From: an uncultured Neomegalonema sp.
GTDB lineage: Bacteria; Pseudomonadota; Alphaproteobacteria; Rhodobacterales; Rhodobacteraceae
Length of the DNA stretch: 19,262 nucleotides
Reading direction: 5' to 3'
Assembly: GCA_937927905.1 (NCBI GenBank)
Contig: CALFWP010000102.1
Coordinates: forward strand, 1 to 19,262
The position numbers were made by a program, and so were the translations under genes. Within the stretch, counting starts at the first letter, position 1. The number at the start of each line of letters is the position of its first letter. The notes beneath the pieces were generated by a model. The model saw only the letters and a program-made list of their open reading frames with translations. It ran no database searches and had not been told where the DNA came from. Below, piece by piece: positions 7,864 to 14,157 of the stretch.

Positions 7864-8801
7864 TATTGCGCAGCCTCGGCATGGGTATCTTCTTCCGGTT
7901 CCGTATCCGGATTGGCCAGCGTGACACGAACGCGCTTAATGCGGCGCGGATCGGCATCAAGGACTTCGAATTCATGACCATCAGGATGCCGGATCACTTC
8001 ACCCCGTGCCGGTACTCTGTTGCACAGCGCAAAGAGCAACCCGCCGAGTGTGTCAATGTCATCATCCTTGTCATGCAGCAGCTCGACGCCTGTTTCGGCT
8101 TCAAACTCGTCCAGATAGGTCCGGGCGGATGCACGGTACGTTCCGTCATTTTCGCGCCGCCATGTCGCGCCGTTGGTCGTATCGTGCTCGTCTTCGATTT
8201 CACCGACAATCAGTTCCAGAAGATCTTCAATGGTGATCAGGCCGTCAACACCGCCGTATTCGTCAATGACAAGGGCCATATGCATCCGCTGTGCCTGCAT
8301 GGTTTGCAGCAATGTGCCGCAGGGCATGGAGGGCGGTACCGTCAGTGTCCGGCGCAGGTGATTTATCGCCTTGAACCCTTTGATGGCCGAGCAATCCTCT
8401 TTTTGCGCGCCAAGTGCCATGAACAGGTCTTTGACGTGAATAAACCCGAGCGGATCGTCCAGTGTTTCGCGGAAAACCGGTATCCGTGAATGTCCGCCGG
8501 TTCTGAACACCTCCATCACTTCCGCAAAAGATGTGTCGGCATCCATAGCAATAACATCGGCGCGGGGCACCATCGCATCGGATACGCGCTGTTCCGCCAG
8601 TTTCCGGACATTGGCCAGCAATGCTTTTTGTTGCGCATCGTTTTCCGGCGTACTGCCCGCCTTATTATTTTCAGGGTGTGCACCGCGCGAAAACAGAACA
8701 GCAAATGCCGCTTGAAAGCGCTTTAAAAAGGGCTGCCTGTCTTCATCATATGCCACGGGAAGCTCCGTGGCGGTGTGAGACGGACGGTCAGGGTCGTTCA
8801 T
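7863..8801 (-). CDS. corC: CorC/HlyC-type hemolysin-family protein with paired CBS domains
   Basis: A 312-residue soluble protein with two CBS domains (about 75-135 and 140-195) and a C-terminal CorC/HlyC transporter-associated domain (about 215-295). Landmarks are VSDAMVPRADVIAMD, HSRIPVFRETLDDPLGFIH, VIDEYGGVDGLITIEDLLE and EIEDEHD, all standard for this family. It lacks the DUF21 membrane domain of the longer CorB/CNNM proteins. The family is linked to magnesium and cobalt efflux and, in bacteria, placed beside ybeY and lnt; the biochemical role is not settled. CBS domains commonly bind adenine nucleotides. The N-terminal 60 residues and the acidic tail are unconserved. The ATG at 8801 overlaps the TGA of ybeY (ATGA), and its own stop overlaps lnt by one base. 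Confidence 0.93.
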   Translation of the reverse strand: MNDPDRPSHTATELPVAYDEDRQPFLKRFQAAFAVLFSRGAHPENNKAGSTPENDAQQKALLANVRKLAEQRVSDAMVPRADVIAMDADTSFAEVMEVFRTGGHSRIPVFRETLDDPLGFIHVKDLFMALGAQKEDCSAIKGFKAINHLRRTLTVPPSMPCGTLLQTMQAQRMHMALVIDEYGGVDGLITIEDLLELIVGEIEDEHDTTNGATWRRENDGTYRASARTYLDEFEAETGVELLHDKDDDIDTLGGLLFALCNRVPARGEVIRHPDGHEFEVLDADPRRIKRVRVTLANPDTEPEEDTHAEAAQ

Positions 8802-9298
8802 GGTTCCCGTGTTCCATATTGTAAAGTCGCACCCGGTGTTTCCTCATAGGGGTTGCTGATATCAAGGCTTGCTAAGGTGGCGATTTCAAGGGCCTCCATA
8901 CGTACTGCATTTTCTTCTATATCGTGAGTATAGCCGATTAAATGCAATGCGGCATGAATAATTAAGTGTAGAAAATGATCCGTAAACGCGATGTTTGCAG
9001 CGGCGGCCTCTTTTTCAAGGGTTTCATACGACAGAGCGATATCGCCCAGCATATGCGGTCCGCCCGGGATTTGCGGGGCATCACCGGCCGGAAATGACAG
9101 AACATTCGTCGGCTTATCCTTGTCGCGATGCGTCCGGTTCAGCTCCTGTAATTGCGAAGCGGTCGTGAGCAGGACACAAATTTCGCAAGGGCCGGAAAAT
9201 TCCGCCTTTTCGAAAGCGGCAGTCACGGCCCTCTGGCTGATCCCGCAGATTTCGCTGACAGAGCCGTACCACCGGTTGTCCTCAACGACGACATCCAT
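8798..9298 (-). CDS. ybeY: Endoribonuclease / rRNA maturation factor YbeY
   Basis: YbeY is a zinc-dependent endoribonuclease that acts in 16S rRNA 3'-end maturation and ribosome quality control. The metal triad is His115, His119 and His125 in HAALHLIGYTH, with the spacing of the family; the usual motif is HGxLHLxGYDH, so G and D are replaced by A and T. The conserved RxKDxPTNVLSFP block is present as RDKDKPTNVLSFP with Arg58. I chose ATG 9298 (166 residues), which gives the typical MDVVVEDxxW start and has GAAG five bases upstream, 7 bp after the phoH stop. An ATG at 9337 would overlap phoH by 32 bp and add a non-conserved leader. Its TGA overlaps the corC ATG. Confidence 0.93.
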   Translation of the reverse strand: MDVVVEDNRWYGSVSEICGISQRAVTAAFEKAEFSGPCEICVLLTTASQLQELNRTHRDKDKPTNVLSFPAGDAPQIPGGPHMLGDIALSYETLEKEAAAANIAFTDHFLHLIIHAALHLIGYTHDIEENAVRMEALEIATLASLDISNPYEETPGATLQYGTREP

Positions 9299-9305
9299 GG
9301 TAACT

Positions 9306-10295
9306 TCAGCGGTCACTGGATTTTGCCGCTTTTTCATAAGCGTCGATAATTTTGGCAACAAGCGGATGGCGCACAACGTCTTCGGATGAAAATTCAACGA
9401 TGCCGACACCCTTGATCCGGTTCAGCAGCTTGACCGCCTCGGCCAGACCGGAGGTCTCGCCCCGTGGCAGGTCCACTTGTGACGGATCGCCGGTGATCGC
9501 CATTTGCGCATTTTCGCCCAGGCGCGTCAGAAACATTTTCATCTGCATGGATGTGCAGTTCTGTGCCTCGTCCAGCACCACATATGCATTGGCCAGTGTC
9601 CGGCCCCGCATAAAGGCGAGCGGTGCCACTTCGAACACACCATTTTCCAGCATTTTTGTGACTGTTTCCCCGGGCAGCATATCGTGCAATGCATCGTAAA
9701 GCGGCCTGAGATAAGGGTCGATTTTCTCTTTCATGTCGCCGGGCAGAAAGCCGAGGCGCTCTCCGGCCTCGACCGCCGGGCGCGAGAGGACAATACGTTC
9801 GACGCGCCGCTCTAGAAAGGCGGCCACTGCAGCGGCTACCGCCAGATATGTTTTGCCCGTGCCTGCCGGTCCCGTGCCGAATGTCAGATTGTTGTTTTGC
9901 AGCGCAAGAATATAGTCATGCTGTGTCCGGGAACGCGGTTCAATGACACGTTTTCTGGTATGTATCTCGACCTTGGCCGTGTCTTTGCTGCCGGTTTTAA
10001 CAAATGCCGGTGCCGGTTTTCCCTTTGCCAGCCGTATGGCCCCGCTGACATCACCGGCTTCGACCGGACGTCCCAGTTTCAGGCGCGTTTCAAGCCGGTG
10101 AATAATATCGGTGGCCAGTCTGCTATCTTCCGGATCACCGACGATTGAAAGCACATTGCCCCGCTGATTGATCTTTACATCAAACGATCGCTCGATCTCT
10201 GCAATATTCCGGTTATATGGTCCGAGCAACTCGGCGACGATGGAATTGTCGTCAATTTCAATATCCACAGGTGGCTTGCTCAAAAGCTCTCTCAT
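9306..10295 (-). CDS. phoH: PhoH-like ATPase (YbeZ)
   Basis: A 329-residue cytoplasmic P-loop ATPase of the PhoH family. An N-terminal KH-like segment (about 20-75, with LLGPYNRNIAEIERSFDVKI) precedes the ATPase core. Walker A is GPAGTGKT at 142-149, Walker B is VVLDEAQ at 239-245, and AITGDPSQVDLPRG follows at 266-279. The family is thought to work as an RNA-acting ATPase together with YbeY, whose gene follows directly; that partnership is the best-supported context. The ATG at 10295 is the only start available, because an in-frame TGA (the miaB stop) lies 11 codons upstream. No clear ribosome site is visible, so expression may rely on coupling to miaB, 33 bp upstream. Confidence 0.96.
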   Translation of the reverse strand: MRELLSKPPVDIEIDDNSIVAELLGPYNRNIAEIERSFDVKINQRGNVLSIVGDPEDSRLATDIIHRLETRLKLGRPVEAGDVSGAIRLAKGKPAPAFVKTGSKDTAKVEIHTRKRVIEPRSRTQHDYILALQNNNLTFGTGPAGTGKTYLAVAAAVAAFLERRVERIVLSRPAVEAGERLGFLPGDMKEKIDPYLRPLYDALHDMLPGETVTKMLENGVFEVAPLAFMRGRTLANAYVVLDEAQNCTSMQMKMFLTRLGENAQMAITGDPSQVDLPRGETSGLAEAVKLLNRIKGVGIVEFSSEDVVRHPLVAKIIDAYEKAAKSSDR

Positions 10296-10328
10296 GCTGT
10301 TGGGGGCGCTGATCAGGTACGGGTCGGG

Positions 10329-11693
10329 TCATGGAGCGGTTATACATTCGCCGCCGAGACTGTTTTTGTGCGCCTCGGTGATTTTGACCATGACAATTTC
10401 GCCGCGTCGTTCCGTATCCGCCGGTAGGTGAACGTTTTGCAGGTAAGGACTGCGGCCCATCATCTGACCGGCGAATTTACCATGCCGGTCCAGCAGAACC
10501 GGCATGGTCTGTCCGATACAGGCATTCTGAAAGGCGGCCTGACTTTTGCCTAACGCTTCCTGCACACCTGCAAGGCGTTCGGCTTTGATGTCTTCAGAGA
10601 TCTGTTCGGCACCGGTTGCGGGTGTTCCGGGACGGGGGCTGTATTTGAAAGAAAACGCCTGCGCGTATTGAATGTCTTTGATCAGGCGCAGGGTATCCTC
10701 GTAATCCTCATCGGTCTCCCCCGGATACCCGACGATAAAATCACCGGATAGTGCAATATCTGGTCTTGCCTCGCGGATCCGGTCAATCAGGCGGCGATAG
10801 CTGTCCGCATCGTGTTTGCGGTTCATGGCCTTGAGGATTCTATCCGAACCCGATTGCACGGGCAGATGAAGGAACGGCATCAGCCGGTCAATCTCGCCAT
10901 GGGCCGCAATCAGGTCATCGCTCATATCATTGGGATGGCTGGTGGTATAGCGTATGCGTGCAAGACCGTCTATTTCCGCCATTTCCCGCACCAGACGCGC
11001 CAGCGTCCAATCTCCGCCTGTCCCTTCTCCGTGATAGGCGTTGACGTTCTGGCCGAGTAATGTGATTTCCCGTGCCCCTGACTCCACGAGGCGGCTGGCT
11101 TCGGCCAGTATATGCTTTGCAGGGCGGGAATATTCGGCCCCGCGTGTGTAGGGGACAACACAAAACGCACAAAATTTATCACAACCTTCCTGTACGGTCA
11201 GAAAGGCTGTCGGGCCGCTGGATTTGCGTGTGGCCGGCAGATCGGAGAACTTATCTTCGACAGGAAAATCAGTAATCACCTGTGTACCCTTGCCATCCTC
11301 CAATGCCGAAAGCATATCGGGCAGGCGGTGATACGCTTGCGGTCCGACCACAAGGTCCACCTGCGGCATCCGGCGGACGATTTCCTCGCCCTCTGCCTGT
11401 GCAACACATCCGGCGACGCCGACCTGCATTGATTTTCCGCGTTCTTTTTCCAGTTTTCTGAGGCGGCCCAGATCCGAGTAAACTTTCTCAGCCGCTTTTT
11501 CGCGGATGTGGCATGTGTTGAGCAGAACGAGATCCGCATGATCAGGGCTGTCTACGGATTCATATCCCTGGTCCGCCAGTGTTTCGGCCATGCGTTCGGA
11601 ATCATAGACATTCATCTGGCAACCATATGTTTTCACATATAGCTTTCTGGTCTGGCTTTCCGGTTTTGTTGCTGTGTCTGTCCGCGCACTCAT
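10329..11693 (-). CDS. miaB: tRNA-2-methylthio-N6-dimethylallyladenosine synthase
   Basis: MiaB is a radical-SAM methylthiotransferase that converts i6A-37 of tRNAs reading UNN codons to ms2i6A, using two 4Fe-4S clusters. The 454-residue protein has the UPF0004 N-terminal domain with cluster cysteines Cys25 (KTYGCQMN), Cys61 (LLNTCHIRE) and Cys96 (VAGCVAQ). The radical-SAM motif CxxxCxxC is at 171/175/178 in EGCDKFCAFCVVPYTRG, and a C-terminal TRAM domain lies in about the last 65 residues. Every key residue is present. The start is ATG 11693. Unusually, a strong hairpin terminator ends only 11 bases upstream, leaving almost no independent leader. Its need for Fe-S clusters fits the upstream nfu gene and the candidate iron-control box. 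Confidence 0.97.
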   Translation of the reverse strand: MSARTDTATKPESQTRKLYVKTYGCQMNVYDSERMAETLADQGYESVDSPDHADLVLLNTCHIREKAAEKVYSDLGRLRKLEKERGKSMQVGVAGCVAQAEGEEIVRRMPQVDLVVGPQAYHRLPDMLSALEDGKGTQVITDFPVEDKFSDLPATRKSSGPTAFLTVQEGCDKFCAFCVVPYTRGAEYSRPAKHILAEASRLVESGAREITLLGQNVNAYHGEGTGGDWTLARLVREMAEIDGLARIRYTTSHPNDMSDDLIAAHGEIDRLMPFLHLPVQSGSDRILKAMNRKHDADSYRRLIDRIREARPDIALSGDFIVGYPGETDEDYEDTLRLIKDIQYAQAFSFKYSPRPGTPATGAEQISEDIKAERLAGVQEALGKSQAAFQNACIGQTMPVLLDRHGKFAGQMMGRSPYLQNVHLPADTERRGEIVMVKITEAHKNSLGGECITAP

Positions 11694-11704
11694 GGCCTGA
11701 CCTG

Positions 11705-11738
11705 AAAATAAAAAGGACGCGCTAATGACAGCGCGCCC
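11705..11738 (-). terminator. Rho-independent terminator between mucR and miaB (possible attenuator)
   Basis: On the minus strand a 9-bp stem (GGGCGCGCT paired with AGCGCGTCC, one G-T wobble) closes a six-base loop and is followed by TTTTTATTTT. It lies 34 bases after the mucR stop and its T-run ends 11 bases before the miaB ATG. It is a textbook terminator for mucR. Its position means miaB needs read-through or a promoter overlapping the hairpin. Confidence 0.85.
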
Positions 11739-11771
11739 CTTGAATATCGGCCCTAACGGGAAAAGATCAAC

Positions 11772-12188
11772 TTATCTCTTTTTGCGGTTCCGGCCCAAAC
11801 CGATTTTTTTTGCCAGTTCCTGGCGCTTAACGGCATAATTGGGTGCAACCATCGGATAATCCGGTGCAAGCCCCCAGCGTTCACGGTATTCTTCCGGCGT
11901 CATGTCATAAGATGTTTTCAGATGACGTTTGAGCATTTTGAGCTTTTTACCATCTTCAAGACAAATCAAATAGTCCGGTGTGACTGATTTCTTGATAGAG
12001 ACAAACGGTTTTAGCTCTTCTACAGGCTCTTCTTCTACACCGTTGGCGAGTTCCGACATGGTTTCGAATACAGATTGAATAACACCGGGCAAATCTGTCG
12101 TAGGTACGACGTTATTTGAAACATGTGCAGCTACAATTTGTGATGTGAGATCGAGTATCTCAGTCTTGTCTATGACGATATCACTCAT
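11772..12188 (-). CDS. mucR: MucR/Ros-family transcriptional regulator
   Basis: The 138-residue product is a MucR/Ros protein. Members bind AT-rich DNA through a zinc-finger-like C-terminal domain and oligomerise through the N-terminal part, acting as global, partly H-NS-like regulators; several repress their own gene. Matching landmarks are EILDLTSQIVAAHVSNNVVP (10-29), LICLEDGKKLKMLKRHL (74-90), MTPEEYRERWGL (96-107), DYPMVAPNYA (110-119) and a basic tail. Where Ros has zinc ligands C-x2-C-x9-H-x3-H-H, this protein has Cys76, Asp79, His89 and Ser93-Tyr94, so only two classical ligands remain. Such Asp-substituted versions are known in the family, some folding without zinc. The ATG at 12188 has AAGG six bases upstream. 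A terminator follows the gene, so it may form its own unit with rimI upstream. Confidence 0.93.
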   Translation of the reverse strand: MSDIVIDKTEILDLTSQIVAAHVSNNVVPTTDLPGVIQSVFETMSELANGVEEEPVEELKPFVSIKKSVTPDYLICLEDGKKLKMLKRHLKTSYDMTPEEYRERWGLAPDYPMVAPNYAVKRQELAKKIGLGRNRKKR

Positions 12189-12390
12189 TTTTTACCTTAC
12201 AATTTCTGAAACAATCAAACAGGGATGCCTTAATTTGAATTCCTGCCTTTTTCTAGATATGTTTCGCTCTTTTTTGATTTATTACGGCAAAATATTGCCA
12301 GATTCAAAAAGAGCAACCAAAAAAGCATTCCCTAGGTACGATTTATGCCAAATTTTTTGAAATAGGATAAAACATAGCGAATGAAAAAAA
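12189..12390 (-). promoter_or_regulatory. AT-rich mucR leader with candidate promoter and nested palindrome
   Basis: This 202-bp gap between rimI and mucR is much more AT-rich than its surroundings. A candidate promoter on the minus strand has TTGAAT (12302-12307) and TAATAA (12279-12284) separated by exactly 17 bp. The spacer is almost wholly filled by an inverted repeat, GGCAA-AATA-TTGCC (12286-12299). A second, outer pair encloses it: GCTCTTTTTTGA near 12266-12277 and TCAAAAAGAGC near 12304-12314. No T-run follows the outer pair, so it is not a simple terminator. Runs of A and T with TpA steps suit MucR binding, so autoregulation is plausible but inferred. Confidence 0.45.
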
Positions 12391-12843
12391 CTAAAAAAAG
12401 CGTTTCTGCATAATAATAGCAGACACAAGTCCACTTTTCCGCCGGTAATATTTTTTTCTGATACCAATATTCTCAAAGTTAAACTTAGAGTAAAGATTCT
12501 TGGCTGCATTGTTATCATCTGCAACCTCGAGGGTGCAGGTTTCTAAACCGGCTCTTCGGCAGAAGTCAAAAAAATGCGATAATATCTCCGTACCATGGGA
12601 TTGCCTCCATTTCTCCGGATGTACTGCGATAATGATAATTTCCGTTTCCCGCTCTACAACATCTGCCAATATGAACGACACCGGGGTCATCAGAAGAATG
12701 CATGAAGGGCGGTCAAGTATTTTCAGGAACTCTTTTTTATCCCAAATGCGCGTGCCGGCTTCAGAAAAAGCTGCTTTATATAAATTTGCACAATGTGATG
12801 AATGCTCTAGTGAATCAGGGTGTGCGAATATTTGTATGTGCAT
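12391..12843 (-). CDS. rimI: GNAT-family N-acetyltransferase, RimI-like
   Basis: A 150-residue GNAT protein between tsaB and mucR, the position where RimI is usual. RimI acetylates the N-terminal alanine of ribosomal protein S18 in E. coli. The C-terminal part is RimI-like: LEVADDNNAAKNLYSKFNF (105-123) and GIRKKYYR (127-134). The acetyl-CoA loop is unusual. Families normally show Q/R-x-x-G-x-G/A, and here the region reads HPEKWRQSHGTEIL (75-88), with Glu86 at the last small-residue position. Activity may therefore be reduced or the substrate different. The ATG at 12843 follows the tsaB TAA by three bases, without a clear ribosome site, suggesting coupling. Base composition is more AT-rich than the neighbours. 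GNAT assignment is firm; RimI is likely. Confidence 0.8.
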   Translation of the reverse strand: MHIQIFAHPDSLEHSSHCANLYKAAFSEAGTRIWDKKEFLKILDRPSCILLMTPVSFILADVVERETEIIIIAVHPEKWRQSHGTEILSHFFDFCRRAGLETCTLEVADDNNAAKNLYSKFNFENIGIRKKYYRRKSGLVSAIIMQKRFF

Positions 12844-12846
12844 TAA

Positions 12847-13506
12847 TTAAACGTGATTTTTTTGCGGTTTTGCGTCCGCTTCGCGCAAATAAAGTGGTGC
12901 TGGTTGCCCTGATTTTGAAATAAGCCGCATGACGCCCGCACGTGCAACGGTTTCAGATGTAATTTGAATGCGGTCGTCTGCGCTGCACCGCTTTTGTACA
13001 TGATCCGGTGCCGTATTCAGGATTGTATTTATTTCCGGTCCGATGCCAGTCACGTCGCCGGTCGATGGCAATAACTGCCAAGCGGTTCCGGCGTCAACGT
13101 CACCAGGGGGAATGATGCCTTTCAGTCCGGAAAAAACCTGTAGCAGCACGGACCCGTTTTTGCCGCGTAGAGCGATAGCTACTTGAGGGCTGTCTTTATA
13201 TTGGTATGCAATGGTTTCGAATATACTCAAACCGACGGCCGGAACACCGGTCGCCAGTGATAACCCCCTGGCAAAGGAAACACCGAGGCGGGCTCCTGTA
13301 AAACTGCCCGGTCCTGTTGTCACGGCGATACCGTCTAGCGCAGTGGCCTCAAGCTTTGCATCGTTCAAAAGCTCTTTGACAAGGGGGGCAAGGCGTTCAC
13401 TTTGGCCCCGCTGCATCGGTTCATGCTTTATGCCTGCAAGCCTGGTGTCATCAAGAAGGGCGGCTGAACAAAATCCGCTGCAGACATCTATTCCGAGTAT
13501 GCGCAC
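12847..13506 (-). CDS. tsaB: tRNA threonylcarbamoyladenosine biosynthesis protein TsaB
   Basis: TsaB is the regulatory, non-catalytic ASKHA-fold partner of TsaD in the complex that makes t6A at position 37 of ANN-decoding tRNAs. The 219-residue product shows the family start MRILGIDVCSG, SERLAPLVKELL (36-47), the AVTTGPGSFTGARLG block (61-75) and the C-terminal PLYLREADAKPQ. The start is GTG at 13506, directly abutting the TGA stop of the nfu gene (TGAGTG), so translation is probably coupled. Together with rimI and miaB downstream it forms a tRNA and ribosome modification group. Length is typical for alphaproteobacterial TsaB. Confidence 0.95.
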   Translation of the reverse strand: MRILGIDVCSGFCSAALLDDTRLAGIKHEPMQRGQSERLAPLVKELLNDAKLEATALDGIAVTTGPGSFTGARLGVSFARGLSLATGVPAVGLSIFETIAYQYKDSPQVAIALRGKNGSVLLQVFSGLKGIIPPGDVDAGTAWQLLPSTGDVTGIGPEINTILNTAPDHVQKRCSADDRIQITSETVARAGVMRLISKSGQPAPLYLREADAKPQKNHV

Positions 13507-14070
13507 TCAGAATTCGGCAACCGGCCGCACTTCGGTAACATCAGGGATGTAGTGACGCAGAAGGTTTTCGATGCCCATTTTGAGTGTCATGGTCGAGCTG
13601 GGGCATCCTGCACATGCACCACGCATTGACAGGTATACAATACCCTCTTCAAAACCGTGAAATGTGATGTCGCCCCCATCCTGAGCAACTGCTGGACGAA
13701 CCCTTGTATCCAGCAGTTCCTTAATCTGGCCAACGATTTCACCATTGGGTCCTGTATGTTCGGCATGACCGCTATCGGCGGCGGCATCGGCTGTCATGAC
13801 CGGATCACCGGAGGTGAAATGCTCCATGATTGCGCCGAGAATCGCCGGTTTGATGTGTGCCCAATCCACATCACCCTTTGCCACCGAGATAAAATCCGGT
13901 CCGAAAAACAATCCTTCAACACCATCTACCGCAAAAATACGTTTCGCAAGAGGGGAATCGTCGGCCTTGCTTGCATCCGGAAAATCCGCAGTGCCGCCGG
14001 CCAGTACAGTACGGCCTGGCAGGAATTTGAGTGTTGACGGGTTTGGCGTTGCTTCGGTTTGTATGAACAT
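13507..14070 (-). CDS. NifU-family Fe-S cluster carrier (Nfu type)
   Basis: The 187-residue product has the two-domain layout of mitochondrial NFU1 and its alphaproteobacterial relatives. The Nfu N-terminal domain (1-90) begins MFIQTEATPNPSTLKFLPG, and the NifU C-terminal domain (about 113-185) has the cluster-binding CAGC at 153-156 in GACAGCPSSTMTLKMG. Such proteins carry a 4Fe-4S cluster to recipient enzymes. The ATG at 14070 has AAGGA seven bases upstream. Its upstream region holds a perfect inverted repeat matching the Irr iron-control element and a candidate promoter, so iron-dependent control is plausible. It heads the run leading to tsaB and, further on, the Fe-S enzyme MiaB, a possible client. 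Confidence 0.95.
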   Translation of the reverse strand: MFIQTEATPNPSTLKFLPGRTVLAGGTADFPDASKADDSPLAKRIFAVDGVEGLFFGPDFISVAKGDVDWAHIKPAILGAIMEHFTSGDPVMTADAAADSGHAEHTGPNGEIVGQIKELLDTRVRPAVAQDGGDITFHGFEEGIVYLSMRGACAGCPSSTMTLKMGIENLLRHYIPDVTEVRPVAEF

Positions 14071-14094
14071 GGCGCGATCCTTTTGATGCGGCCC

Positions 14095-14115
14095 AGTTTA
14101 GAATGACTCTAAACT
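14095..14115 (-). promoter_or_regulatory. Candidate Irr box (iron-control element) upstream of nfu
   Basis: A perfect inverted repeat with 8-bp arms, AGTTTAGA and TCTAAACT, has a 5-base spacer. The core TTTAGA-ATGAC-TCTAAA matches the published alphaproteobacterial Irr/ICE consensus TTTAGAANNNTTCTAAA at 13 of its 14 fixed positions. It lies 25 bases upstream of the nfu start codon and downstream of the candidate promoter, a position suited to repression. Whether the organism has Irr cannot be seen here. Confidence 0.6.
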
Positions 14116-14129
14116 AAGATGTCCGATCC

Positions 14130-14157
14130 GATATAGCAAGGGTAACGACGTCACCAA
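14130..14157 (-). promoter_or_regulatory. Candidate sigma-70 promoter of the nfu run
   Basis: Minus-strand TTGGTG (14152-14157) and TATATC (14130-14135) are separated by 16 bp; CTATAT, one base earlier, is a common alphaproteobacterial -10 form. The predicted transcription start near 14123 lies just upstream of the iron-control inverted repeat. The -35 overlaps the end of trpS. Confidence 0.35.

Noticed and set aside
7376..8489. Plus-strand open frames of 118-218 residues opposite lnt and corC
   Set aside because: They lie wholly antisense to genes with intact catalytic or domain motifs, have no recognisable protein signature, and are expected by chance at this base composition.
9299..9409. 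Longer YbeY start inside phoH
   Set aside because: The extra N-terminal residues are not YbeY-like; ATG 9298, with a ribosome site just after the phoH stop, gives the usual N-terminus.
12266..12314. Terminator of rimI
   Set aside because: The nested hairpin has no T-run after its outer arm on either strand; a regulatory element fits better.
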